From Candidatus Omnitrophota bacterium (lineage in GTDB: Bacteria; Omnitrophota; Gorgyraeia; Gygaellales; Profunditerraquicolaceae): DNA of 64,000 nt. The first letter of the stretch is position 1; each line of letters opens with the position of its first letter. Positions 16,877 through 25,186 of the stretch are shown in pieces. Below the pieces are notes generated by a model. The model had not been told where the DNA came from and did not search any database. It was given only the letters and a program-made list of their open reading frames with translations. The position numbers and the translations under genes were made by a program. Where the stretch lies: the NCBI GenBank assembly GCA_023229385.1, contig JALNZI010000002.1, positions 100,630-164,629 of the forward strand. Direction: 5' to 3'.

Positions 16877-17659
16877 CTAAACCCACTTATTTGGTACATT
16901 ATTTCCCTGAGAAACTTGATAAATAGACTCATCCATTACAAAAGATTCAAAAGGCATTGATCTTGTTTCCCGTAAATTATCATTATCAGACCACAATGAT
17001 TTTAGTAAATTTGTGTCTTGATGCCCCCAATGACCCCAAGTTGTATTGTAAGTTTTTGCAGCCCAACCTACATCTTCATCTGAATGACCCTCCTTACACC
17101 AAAAATAAGATCCACCAGCATAGAAAGCTCTTATAAATAAGTCAAAATTAGCATCACAATATATAAAACTTTTATCAAAACCACCCAATTCCATAAAAAA
17201 CTTTCTACTAATAAGGGAAAGTCCCCCAGGTATTAGCATAGTTCGTTTATTAGTATCTACGTATCTAGGAATTTTGCAGGTGTGCGTTTGATCTGCCCCC
17301 CGTAAAAACATTCTCAAAGCAATTATAGCTTTATAATCATTCTTTTGAGTGTATATAGAATATGCCTCGTCTAAAGCCCCTGGACTAAATATAAGATCAT
17401 CCGCCACAAGACTGATTACATCTCCCTTAGTATGCATTGCCCCAATCTGCCAGCACTGAATTAATTTAATATTAGCAGTTTTTATATAAATTAAATTATG
17501 GGGCAAATCAAATGTAGGGGCTATGGGTCCACAAAAAATTATCTCAAATGGCAGTGTAGTGGCTTGTGAAACACTTTCATAAAGATGCATCCATAGGTGC
17601 GGACGAATGCTAGGTCCAAACAAACTCAAAACTGGCTTTATTATAATATCACTATCCAT
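16877..17659 (-). CDS. Glycosyltransferase, GT2-like (GT-A fold)
   Basis: A 260-residue GT-A protein. LSLFGPSIRPHLWMHLYESV and PFEIIFCGPIAP form the first nucleotide-binding part; QCWQIGAMHTKGDVISLVAD then DDL is the region of the metal-binding aspartates (about residues 75-97); LIPGGLSLISRKFFMELGGF is the acceptor-side loop seen in GT2 enzymes. It would transfer one sugar from a nucleotide donor in the cytoplasm; no membrane span is visible. It lies between the TylF-like methyltransferase and the E1-like pair, so its donor may be one of the modified sugars made here. Confidence 0.78.
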   Translation of the reverse strand: MDSDIIIKPVLSLFGPSIRPHLWMHLYESVSQATTLPFEIIFCGPIAPTFDLPHNLIYIKTANIKLIQCWQIGAMHTKGDVISLVADDLIFSPGALDEAYSIYTQKNDYKAIIALRMFLRGADQTHTCKIPRYVDTNKRTMLIPGGLSLISRKFFMELGGFDKSFIYCDANFDLFIRAFYAGGSYFWCKEGHSDEDVGWAAKTYNTTWGHWGHQDTNLLKSLWSDNDNLRETRSMPFESFVMDESIYQVSQGNNVPNKWV

Positions 17660-17662
17660 ATA

Positions 17663-18421
17663 CTAATTACCCTCATAAATAAAATAAGAAGTTCTCGAAG
17701 TAATAGGAAATCTCATTAGCTTAATCTTATTAAGTCCAATTTCTTCCATTAATGCAACAGTCTCCCCTGGGGAATCTGGATCATTTAATTCATCAAATCC
17801 GACTACACTACCCCTAACTAATCTGCTTTTAATCATTCTTAAACAATCTCTAGTTGGTTTATAAATATCAAAATCAAAATATGCTAAAGCAATAATAGTC
17901 TCAGGATGATCCTCTAAATACTTATTAAATGTAATGGATGCATCCCCCTTAATTACTTCAAACTTAGGTATGTGCGATAGGGGGTTATCTGCCTCTTGGG
18001 CTTTTAAAATTTCTCTAAGATAGTCATCATATTCTGAAGGAAGTAATAAGTTCCCCTCCCTCATAAGATCAGAGCCACCATCCTTTAAATCTATAGAAGA
18101 AAACCCAGTAAAGGTATCAAATCCAATAATCTTGCGATGCCTATTAAAAGGTTCATAAATACCACGCAAAGCAGAAAATAAAGAAAGATTTTGCCCCCAA
18201 TGGCAACCAAACTCTATTGCAACCCCCTGCAAATTTACTATATTACTATACAAATGGTTCATAAATAATATTCTTGACAGTGTTTTTGAATTTAAATATA
18301 AACCCAAATTTGATAGTATTTGATCATCCGGCAAAGGACTATTTTTAAAAAGTTTTACTAAATTATTTCTTGCTGCTTTTTCATTCTCACTTGTATATGT
18401 TTTTATATCAAATTCACCCAT
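17663..18421 (-). CDS. TylF/MycF-like sugar O-methyltransferase
   Basis: A 252-residue class I methyltransferase. VAIEFGCHWGQNLSLFSAL (about 68-86) is the S-adenosylmethionine loop, IIGFDTFTGFSS the second motif, and ALAYFDFDIYKPT plus VGFDELNDPDSPGE carry the acidic metal-binding residues characteristic of the TylF family. TylF and MycF O-methylate deoxysugars in macrolide pathways; homologues in polysaccharide clusters methylate sugars or nucleotide sugars. It abuts the split transketolase gene (1 base) and follows the same operon direction. Confidence 0.83.
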   Translation of the reverse strand: MGEFDIKTYTSENEKAARNNLVKLFKNSPLPDDQILSNLGLYLNSKTLSRILFMNHLYSNIVNLQGVAIEFGCHWGQNLSLFSALRGIYEPFNRHRKIIGFDTFTGFSSIDLKDGGSDLMREGNLLLPSEYDDYLREILKAQEADNPLSHIPKFEVIKGDASITFNKYLEDHPETIIALAYFDFDIYKPTRDCLRMIKSRLVRGSVVGFDELNDPDSPGETVALMEEIGLNKIKLMRFPITSRTSYFIYEGN

Positions 18422-19330
18422 CTAAACCTCCGATAATACATTAATAAATTTTTCTCTAAGAGAATTTATATCTAAACCATATTTTTCATGTAACCACTTC
18501 CTATCAGCGTAACCAAAAAATTGTTTATCCTCCAAAGCAATTTTAATTATAGGTTTAAATACACCTATCTCTGACATATACTCCAAAATAGTAGTAGATA
18601 GAGCACCATATTTAACATTTTCTTCTACAACAACTATTTTATTAGACAAATTTATAATATCAGATAAAATACCTTTAGAATAGGGTTTTATTTTATACAT
18701 GTCAACTAAACCTATTTTTAAACCCTCTAAAGCTTCCACACAAGAATGAACCATTGTTCCGGTAGAAATAACATTAACTTTTGATAAATTTTTTATAACA
18801 TTAAATCCATCAAGATGTAATGTAAAATCATAGTCAGGATAAATTCCTTTATCCAACCTAATAAATGCAGGAGCTTTTAAATTATATGATAGCTTAACAC
18901 ATTCCTTGGTTGTAAAAGCATCACTTGTATTTAATATAGTCATTTCTGGTAAAGTTCTCATAATAGCTATGTCATTTATAGCATGGTGCGTTGGCCCATC
19001 AAAACTAAAACTAAACCCCGCACCCAGCCCAATTAACGTTATTGGCAAATTCATACTGCATATATTAACCTTTATCTGCTCATAACATCTCATAGTCATA
19101 AATGAGGTAATTGAATAAATATAAGGTTTAAATCCACCAATAGCAAGACCTGTGGCTACAAGAATTGCATTTTGTTCTGCAACCCCCATATTAAAAAATC
19201 TATCAGGAAAATCCCTTTTAAATTTTTTTAGAGCAAAGGCATCCGCATCAGCAGTAAGAAACACAATTTTATCATCCTGTCGTGCATACTCATAAAGACT
19301 ATCAAATAATATATCTCTAAGATCAACCAT
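18422..19330 (-). CDS. Transketolase-like C-terminal subunit
   Basis: A 302-residue protein with the pyrimidine and C-terminal domains of split transketolases: IVFLTADADAFALKKF, RFFNMGVAEQNAILVATGLA (E activates TPP), FDGPTHHAINDIAIMRTLP, NTSDAFTTKE and VVVEENVKYGALS. With the N-terminal subunit immediately upstream (8-base overlap) it makes a complete enzyme that moves a two-carbon ketol unit between sugars. In biosynthetic clusters such split pairs make or modify unusual sugars and aromatic units. Length is normal for this subunit. Confidence 0.88.
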   Translation of the reverse strand: MVDLRDILFDSLYEYARQDDKIVFLTADADAFALKKFKRDFPDRFFNMGVAEQNAILVATGLAIGGFKPYIYSITSFMTMRCYEQIKVNICSMNLPITLIGLGAGFSFSFDGPTHHAINDIAIMRTLPEMTILNTSDAFTTKECVKLSYNLKAPAFIRLDKGIYPDYDFTLHLDGFNVIKNLSKVNVISTGTMVHSCVEALEGLKIGLVDMYKIKPYSKGILSDIINLSNKIVVVEENVKYGALSTTILEYMSEIGVFKPIIKIALEDKQFFGYADRKWLHEKYGLDINSLREKFINVLSEV

Positions 19331-20090
19331 TTAATTCTTTACTCGCTTGAATATATTGTTCTTTATTAAGTATACCACTATGACTATCCACATTATTTTC
19401 TAAAAAAGATATTCCCTTACCCTTAATTGTATTAAATATAATAATAACAGATTCATTGTCAATACTATCGAAAGCTGTTAATATGGAATAAAAATCATGC
19501 CCATCCATCTCTATTACCCGCAAACCAAATGCCTCGAATTTGTCTACCAATCTATCATTCTCAATAAAATCTGTTACAGATAATCTATTCCTATCCACAA
19601 TAATAGTTAAGCCCGCAATTTTATTCTTAGCTATAAAATCTATAGATTCCCATATAGATCCCTCCTCACACTCACCGTCCCCCACAACCACAAAAATTTT
19701 CTTTTGACTATTACCCCCCAACTTTAAAGCAAGAGCATACCCAGCACCTATACCAATAACATGTCCAAGAGATCCCGTGTTATATTCCGATTCTAAAAAA
19801 TTTTTATCAAATTGAGTGCCCAATAAGGACCCGTTAGTACCAAAAGTATCTAATAAATCTTTACTTAGTAATCCCAAGTCTTCCCAAATTGCATAAGAAG
19901 CCAAACAGGCGTGTCCCTTACCAATTAAAAGTAAATCTTTTTCTTTGTTTCCATATTTTAATACCCCACCATAGTAAATGGCTACAAGAATATCGACCAA
20001 AGAAAGGGTTCCTCCTAAATGACCTTTTCCTGTCTTATAAGCTATATCAAGTATTCTTTTGCGTATTTTCTTAGCTTTTTCTATTAACAT
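19323..20090 (-). CDS. Transketolase-like N-terminal (TPP diphosphate-binding) subunit
   Basis: A 255-residue protein. KTGKGHLGGTLSLVDILVAI (about residues 20-39) and LLIGKGHACLASYAIW are transketolase substrate-site strands, and VVGDGECEEGSIWESIDFIA then IIVDRNRLS is the GDG...N TPP-magnesium motif. It pairs with the downstream subunit. Its start overlaps the acetolactate-synthase-like gene by 7 bases, so three TPP-related genes are translationally linked. Confidence 0.88.
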   Translation of the reverse strand: MLIEKAKKIRKRILDIAYKTGKGHLGGTLSLVDILVAIYYGGVLKYGNKEKDLLLIGKGHACLASYAIWEDLGLLSKDLLDTFGTNGSLLGTQFDKNFLESEYNTGSLGHVIGIGAGYALALKLGGNSQKKIFVVVGDGECEEGSIWESIDFIAKNKIAGLTIIVDRNRLSVTDFIENDRLVDKFEAFGLRVIEMDGHDFYSILTAFDSIDNESVIIIFNTIKGKGISFLENNVDSHSGILNKEQYIQASKELNG

Positions 20091-21730
20091 ATGGGTAGTA
20101 TCAATTTTTGCTCACTATCACAAATAATTTCAATAATAGCAGGTCCATACACATCTTTAAACTTGGCTGCAATAGTATCAAAATTTTTATAATCATCAAT
20201 TAAATAATATGGTATATCATAGGCATCGGCAACTTTTTTAATATTAAGCATAGTATTTTCATCCTCAACATGCCTCCCATGGTCCCTCATGGAAATATAG
20301 CCCCCATTATTAATAATAAATAACTTCACATTAAGTTTATAATAAGAAAGCGTTTTTAACTCTTGAATATTAGTCTCTAAGGAGCCATCACCCGTCATTG
20401 TAAGAATACAAACTTTTGGATCTGCTATTGCAGCACCAATAGATAAGGGTATAGATAGACCCATAGAAGCATAAGCCCCTGAAGTTATTTCTTTAACTCC
20501 ATTTTCAAATGAAAAAGTTTGCCCCGCAACATAATAACTGCTACCAGCATCATCAACAAGAATGTCCCCCTTTTTGGACATCTCATCAATCTTTTTTGCT
20601 ACAAAATAAATATCAATAGGATTTTGTTCTTTAACAAACAACTTGGTAGATAATTTTTCTTTATACTTTAAACAGTGTTCAAACCAATTTTTACGCTCTG
20701 CAGAATATCTTATAGGAAATGCATACAAAATATTTAAGAGACCCCTTAAAAAGTCTTGTGCATCTTTTATAACTACTCCGGACAACCTATGTTGAACTTT
20801 AGTAATCTCAGCTAATTCAATATCCACCATGTAAATCTTTGCATTTGGATTAAAAAAAGATAGATCATACCCAGCAAATGCCACAGATAGACTTGTTCCT
20901 ATAGCAATTACTACATCGGCTTCACCCATAATTAACTTATTAAATTTTGTTCCTTTTATACCCCCCAAACCCATATTATTAACATTTGAATAAGGTAAAC
21001 AGTCAAGCCCAAGTCTTGATAAAATTATCGGGCATTCTAAACAAGATGCTAACCTTTTAAGTTCAGAAACAGCATCTGAGTTTTTAATTCCTTGGCCAGC
21101 TAATATTAATGGTCTCTTTGCATTGTTTAAGTCCTCAGATATCTTATCAGTAAATTTTTTATTAGTGCTAAACCCAAAAAGATTATCTTCCTCCACATAT
21201 GCAGATTGTATGTCCAAAGGAATATCCAACCAAACTGGTCCCATTCTTCCGGATGTTGCTACAGATATAGCTTTCTCCAACTCATAAAGAATGCTTTCTG
21301 GTATAGTAATCATAACTGCGTATTTAGTAATGGACTTAACAACGTCAATAATATTTAACTCCTGTATACCAAAAGACCTCAAATTAGGTATATTAGCATT
21401 TTTTGTTGTTTGATTAATAGGAGATTGACCCGAAATTACAAGAACAGGGGAGGAATCTACATAGCATTCCGTTACACCAGTAACAGCATTTGCACCCCCA
21501 GGACCAGTAGTTACATAAACAACCCCAAACCCGCCTTTTGTACGTGCATATGCCTCTGCCATCATAGGTCCTGTGGCTTCATTTTTTATACAAACTCCTC
21601 GAATACCCTCATGCTTTGATATGGCTTCATCTAAATGAATAGCACCCCCACCACTAAGCATAAATACATCTGTTATTCCCCTCTTATACAACCAATCTGC
21701 TATAAAATCAGATACTTTTACTTTGGCCAT
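20084..21730 (-). CDS. Acetolactate-synthase-like TPP carboligase
   Basis: A 548-residue full-length enzyme of the IlvB superfamily. VFMLSGGGAIHLDEAI and GVCIKNEATGPMMAEAYAR hold the glutamate that activates TPP (about residue 51); TTGPGGANAVTGV and SGQSPINQTT follow; the C-terminal domain has TGDGSLETNIQELKTL and IINNGGYISMRD (GDG...NN). Members make acetolactate or, as in yersiniose YerE, add an acetyl branch from pyruvate to a 4-keto sugar. Given its sugar-gene neighbours, the second role is the more interesting guess. It overlaps the PanB-like gene by 13 bases. Confidence 0.85.
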   Translation of the reverse strand: MAKVKVSDFIADWLYKRGITDVFMLSGGGAIHLDEAISKHEGIRGVCIKNEATGPMMAEAYARTKGGFGVVYVTTGPGGANAVTGVTECYVDSSPVLVISGQSPINQTTKNANIPNLRSFGIQELNIIDVVKSITKYAVMITIPESILYELEKAISVATSGRMGPVWLDIPLDIQSAYVEEDNLFGFSTNKKFTDKISEDLNNAKRPLILAGQGIKNSDAVSELKRLASCLECPIILSRLGLDCLPYSNVNNMGLGGIKGTKFNKLIMGEADVVIAIGTSLSVAFAGYDLSFFNPNAKIYMVDIELAEITKVQHRLSGVVIKDAQDFLRGLLNILYAFPIRYSAERKNWFEHCLKYKEKLSTKLFVKEQNPIDIYFVAKKIDEMSKKGDILVDDAGSSYYVAGQTFSFENGVKEITSGAYASMGLSIPLSIGAAIADPKVCILTMTGDGSLETNIQELKTLSYYKLNVKLFIINNGGYISMRDHGRHVEDENTMLNIKKVADAYDIPYYLIDDYKNFDTIAAKFKDVYGPAIIEIICDSEQKLILPIC

Positions 21731-22653
21731 AAATCACTTTCTTTTAATAAATCTAATTCCTCTTTCTTTATGGGATAACAAAATTCTTCTGTTGGAAAAA
21801 TACCCTCTCTTACTTCCTTAACATATTGCTCTATAGCATGAGTTATTAAAAATAATAACCCATCGTTTTTTGTCTCTCTTCCATATATAATAATATTTGT
21901 AGCATGATTATTTATATGTTGAAAATACAGTTTAGAAGCATCCGGAATATAACATTTCGAAAAATAAGGTCTAAACGTAGGATACAATCCTAATAAATCA
22001 TGCATAATAAGTAATTGACCATCTACCTTACTACCAGCACCCACTCCATACACAGGAACCTTACATTTCTTAGTTATTGCCCACCCAGGCTCTGTTGGAA
22101 TTGCTTCTAACAAAATTGAAAATACACCTGCTTTTTCAAGACAACTTGCATCATCTATTGTTTCAACAAAAGATTCTAAATCTTTACATTGAACTTTATA
22201 ACCCCCAAAAGATTGCGTGCTTTGTGGTGTAAGTCCCAAATGTCCCATAACCAATATACCAGAATTAACAATAGCCTCAATTCTAGAAGAAACCCTGCAC
22301 CCTCCTTCAAGTTTTATAGCATCACAACCAGCCTCTTTTATAAATCTCAATGCATTTCTTACAGCATCCTCATCAGAAATTTCATATGATCCTTGAGGCA
22401 TATCCCCTATAATAAATGTATTAGGAGCCCCTCTACGAACTGCCTTAGCCATCATAATCATTTCATCCATTACTATTGGATTTGTATTAGAATATCCATA
22501 TTGAACCATACCTCCAGAATCTCCTACAAGAATCATATCCACTCCAGCTTTCTCCGCACAATAAGCCATTGGATAATCATAGGCAGTAACCCAAGCAACA
22601 GGTATACCTTCCTTTTTCATAGCATTCATTTTAAAAATATTTAATTTAGACAT
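21718..22653 (-). CDS. Ketopantoate hydroxymethyltransferase-like protein (PanB family)
   Basis: A 311-residue PanB-family protein, somewhat longer than usual (about 265-280). Conserved stretches are VAWVTAYDYPMAYCAEKAGV (18-37), MILVGDSGGMVQYGY, DAIKLEGG, GHLGLTPQS, VPVYGVGAGSKVDGQLLIMH. PanB adds a hydroxymethyl group from methylene-tetrahydrofolate to 2-oxoisovalerate. In this operon, next to an acetolactate-synthase-like enzyme and sugar genes, it may act on another 2-keto acid or keto-sugar; that is inference. The C-terminal extension (about residues 275-311) is not part of the usual barrel. Confidence 0.87.
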   Translation of the reverse strand: MSKLNIFKMNAMKKEGIPVAWVTAYDYPMAYCAEKAGVDMILVGDSGGMVQYGYSNTNPIVMDEMIMMAKAVRRGAPNTFIIGDMPQGSYEISDEDAVRNALRFIKEAGCDAIKLEGGCRVSSRIEAIVNSGILVMGHLGLTPQSTQSFGGYKVQCKDLESFVETIDDASCLEKAGVFSILLEAIPTEPGWAITKKCKVPVYGVGAGSKVDGQLLIMHDLLGLYPTFRPYFSKCYIPDASKLYFQHINNHATNIIIYGRETKNDGLLFLITHAIEQYVKEVREGIFPTEEFCYPIKKEELDLLKESDLWPK

Positions 22654-22671
22654 AAAAATACTCCTAAAAAT

Positions 22672-23769
22672 TTAATTAACTATTAGACTGTCTATGGGTT
22701 TTGAATCTCCAAAAGCAATTACCCACCCCCAATATCTACCATTACCATTAATCAATTCCCAACTATTATATTCATTACTCCAACTAACTTGGATGGGTTT
22801 CAAAAGTTCTTTAGTTACAAGCAATTCTCTAGCAAGGTCTAAAGGATTGGGTATTAAATTATTTTTGTTTTCAAATGCCTCTTTAAGATTGGTATACCCT
22901 ACACGCTTTTCATAACCCCCAGCATATTTACATACTATATCCTTGGGTAAAATTTTTTCAATTTTATATGTAAAATCACAATCTATCTCATTGCAATCTT
23001 GTTCTGATAAGTCAAAACTTGCGGAATTAATATTTTCAATAGTATGTTTTATACCTGAAGATTTAGGTATAGCTATTGTAGTAGAATGCCTCAAAATCCA
23101 TCTAAGAACTACCTGATACACACTCTTATCGTGTTTCTTCACTAAATTTGTAAGGGATCTGGCATTTACATTAAAAGAACCTTGACAAAGGGGTGTATAA
23201 GCAACAAAAGGAATATTTAAAGTATCACAAAAAGGAATGATAGTTTTCTCTACCCCCCTTTCAAGAATATTATATTCCATTTGAATAGCTTTTAAATTAA
23301 TTCCAATTAATTCATAAACCTCTAAAATCTTGGAAAAACTAAAATTGCTTAAACCTATACCCTTGATTATTCCCCTACTCATTAAACCTGACATAGCATT
23401 TAATGTTTCAGATAATGAAATAGAATTATTGGGCCAATGAATATAATAAATATCTAAATAATCTGTATTTAAACGCCTAAGACTTTGTTCACATGAATTT
23501 ATTACAGAATGATATTTTAAATGTTCGGGCGAAACTTTAGAACAAATACAAAGTTTATCCCTATCGTAACCCTTGTTGATGGCTTCTCCAACAATCTTTT
23601 CCGAAATACCTTTTATGTATGACTCGGCAGTATCAATAAGATTTGCACCAGCATCCAATCCCGCTCGTATAATATTTACTTGTTCATTATAGGTGTCTGG
23701 ATGAATGCCGGAAGTACCCAACCCAATAGCAGTTATACTTTTGTCATTATATAATTTTCGTTGTAGCAT
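22672..23769 (-). CDS. Aldo/keto reductase fused to a C-terminal ParB-like domain
   Basis: Residues 1-265 are an aldo/keto reductase with all four catalytic residues visible: D46 (LIDTAESY), Y51, K78 (CICSKV) and H111 (YYIHWPN), and the NADPH-side IAIPKSSGIKHTIENI. Residues about 272-365 look like a ParB/sulfiredoxin-type N-terminal domain: PLDLARELL, KPIQVSW, then ELINGNGRYWGWVIAFG (338-354), the place of the usual I-x-G-x-x-R box. The reductase would reduce a keto sugar or aldehyde; the second part could bind or act on nucleotides. I know of no standard fusion of this kind. It lies between PanB-like and epimerase genes. Confidence 0.8.
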   Translation of the reverse strand: MLQRKLYNDKSITAIGLGTSGIHPDTYNEQVNIIRAGLDAGANLIDTAESYIKGISEKIVGEAINKGYDRDKLCICSKVSPEHLKYHSVINSCEQSLRRLNTDYLDIYYIHWPNNSISLSETLNAMSGLMSRGIIKGIGLSNFSFSKILEVYELIGINLKAIQMEYNILERGVEKTIIPFCDTLNIPFVAYTPLCQGSFNVNARSLTNLVKKHDKSVYQVVLRWILRHSTTIAIPKSSGIKHTIENINSASFDLSEQDCNEIDCDFTYKIEKILPKDIVCKYAGGYEKRVGYTNLKEAFENKNNLIPNPLDLARELLVTKELLKPIQVSWSNEYNSWELINGNGRYWGWVIAFGDSKPIDSLIVN

Positions 23770-23772
23770 AGT

Positions 23773-24195
23773 TTATATACTAATAAAATAATCCAAACCA
23801 TCTGTATTTATGTTAGATCTGAGAGCAATTTTATCGGTTTCCTCTGTAATTTCCAACAATAAGTTTCTTATTTGATTACGAATACCATTAAGTTGGTGTG
23901 CTTTTTTTAAATAATTGCTATAAGACTCTTGGCTTATTGTATCTTTTTGCATCTCATCTTTGCAATCCCAAATAAAGGCATTAATTTGGGCTATTACAAA
24001 TACTTGTCTAAGTAATCTTGCTGTTAATTTAATATCTTTTTCTTTAATAATCAAATCGATATCATGCTCTAAAGCCTCAATCTCCTTAGAATTTTTTTGT
24101 CTATCTTTTAACAAAAACAACTCTCTTAATTGAACAACAGTAAATTTTTCTATCAGCTCAGAAAATGTAGGTAATATTTCTCTTTTATCCAACAT
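23773..24195 (-). CDS. Unknown helical protein in sugar cluster
   Basis: A 140-residue, nearly all-helical protein: FSELIEKFTVVQLRELFLL, IEALEHDIDLIIKEKDIKLT, AHQLNGIRNQIRNLLLEITE. The QLNGIRNQI helix recalls the DUF4254-type helical proteins found in lipopolysaccharide clusters, but the match is by eye and weak. It overlaps the start region of the upstream epimerase gene by 11 bases, so it is part of the pathway operon; it may be a structural or regulatory partner. Confidence 0.6.
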   Translation of the reverse strand: MLDKREILPTFSELIEKFTVVQLRELFLLKDRQKNSKEIEALEHDIDLIIKEKDIKLTARLLRQVFVIAQINAFIWDCKDEMQKDTISQESYSNYLKKAHQLNGIRNQIRNLLLEITEETDKIALRSNINTDGLDYFISI

Positions 24196-25174
24196 TAAAG
24201 GGTTTCCTCACATTCAATAAATTCTTATTATGCCTATACCAATCAAAAGTTTTAACGATGCCCTCTTCTAAACTTGTTTTACAATGAAATCCTATAAGAG
24301 TCTCCATCCTGCTTACATCAAGATATCTAACAGGATCTCCTGAGTAAGCCATATCATCATTTTCAAACTCTATATCCTTTCCACTTAGTCTACCAACCAT
24401 TTGTGCCAATTCCTTTATAGCAATTGGATTTCCACTGCCAATATTAATAGGATAGCACGGAGGGGCTTTTATCATAGCCAGTAAAAGAGCTTCTGCTATA
24501 TCATCCATGTATACAAAATCTCTTATTGCTCTGCCATCTCCAATGATTTTTACTGGGGTTATATTGGATTCAATTTTAGCAATCAAAGCTGGTATAACTT
24601 GAGCAGTCTGTATATTAAAATCATCAAATGGTCCATAACAATTACAGGGTCTTACAATTCTTACACCATCCCAAAATTTATCCTTAAAATACATCTCACC
24701 CTGGATTTCCCCCAACCTCTTAGCTATACCAGCATATACATCATTTTGTCTGGGTAACCCCTCCCACATATCATCTTCTTTTTTAGCAATGCTCATCTGA
24801 GGATAGCTACAAATGCTTCCTACAAACATAAACCTATCTACCTTATTCTTATAAGCCTCGTGCATAAGATGTGTCTGAAAAAGAATATAATTAATAAAAT
24901 CCTCCGGATTCTTATTAATTTTACTTACAGATCCTTTTATACACATTAGATTAAATACGTAATCCACTCCCTTTGTTGCTTGTTTACATGCCTCTGAAGT
25001 GGTCAAATTAAGTTGCATAAAAGATACTTCTGCTGGAAGAACACACTTTGAATATTCCAGACTATCTAAAGAAACTACTCTTACATTAGCACCCTGACTT
25101 ACTAAATTTTTTACAAGTGGGATTCCTATAGCCCCAGTCCCACCTGCCACAAGCACATTTTTATCTTTATACAT
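24185..25174 (-). CDS. NAD-dependent nucleotide-sugar epimerase/reductase (SDR)
   Basis: A 329-residue extended SDR. VLVAGGTGAIGIPLVKNL (about 6-23) is the Rossmann loop, FVGSICSYPQ the serine strand, VYAGIAKRLGEIQGEMY the Tyr/Lys active site (Y five residues before K, as in the 14808-15668 protein), and VRIVRPCNCYGPFDDFN the substrate loop. The family resembles GDP-fucose-synthase-like enzymes of phage and cell-surface clusters. Probable role is epimerisation and/or reduction of a 4-keto nucleotide sugar, consistent with a dehydratase two genes upstream. Confidence 0.82.
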   Translation of the reverse strand: MYKDKNVLVAGGTGAIGIPLVKNLVSQGANVRVVSLDSLEYSKCVLPAEVSFMQLNLTTSEACKQATKGVDYVFNLMCIKGSVSKINKNPEDFINYILFQTHLMHEAYKNKVDRFMFVGSICSYPQMSIAKKEDDMWEGLPRQNDVYAGIAKRLGEIQGEMYFKDKFWDGVRIVRPCNCYGPFDDFNIQTAQVIPALIAKIESNITPVKIIGDGRAIRDFVYMDDIAEALLLAMIKAPPCYPINIGSGNPIAIKELAQMVGRLSGKDIEFENDDMAYSGDPVRYLDVSRMETLIGFHCKTSLEEGIVKTFDWYRHNKNLLNVRKPFNVG

Positions 25175-25186
25175 AATTAGTTCTTC

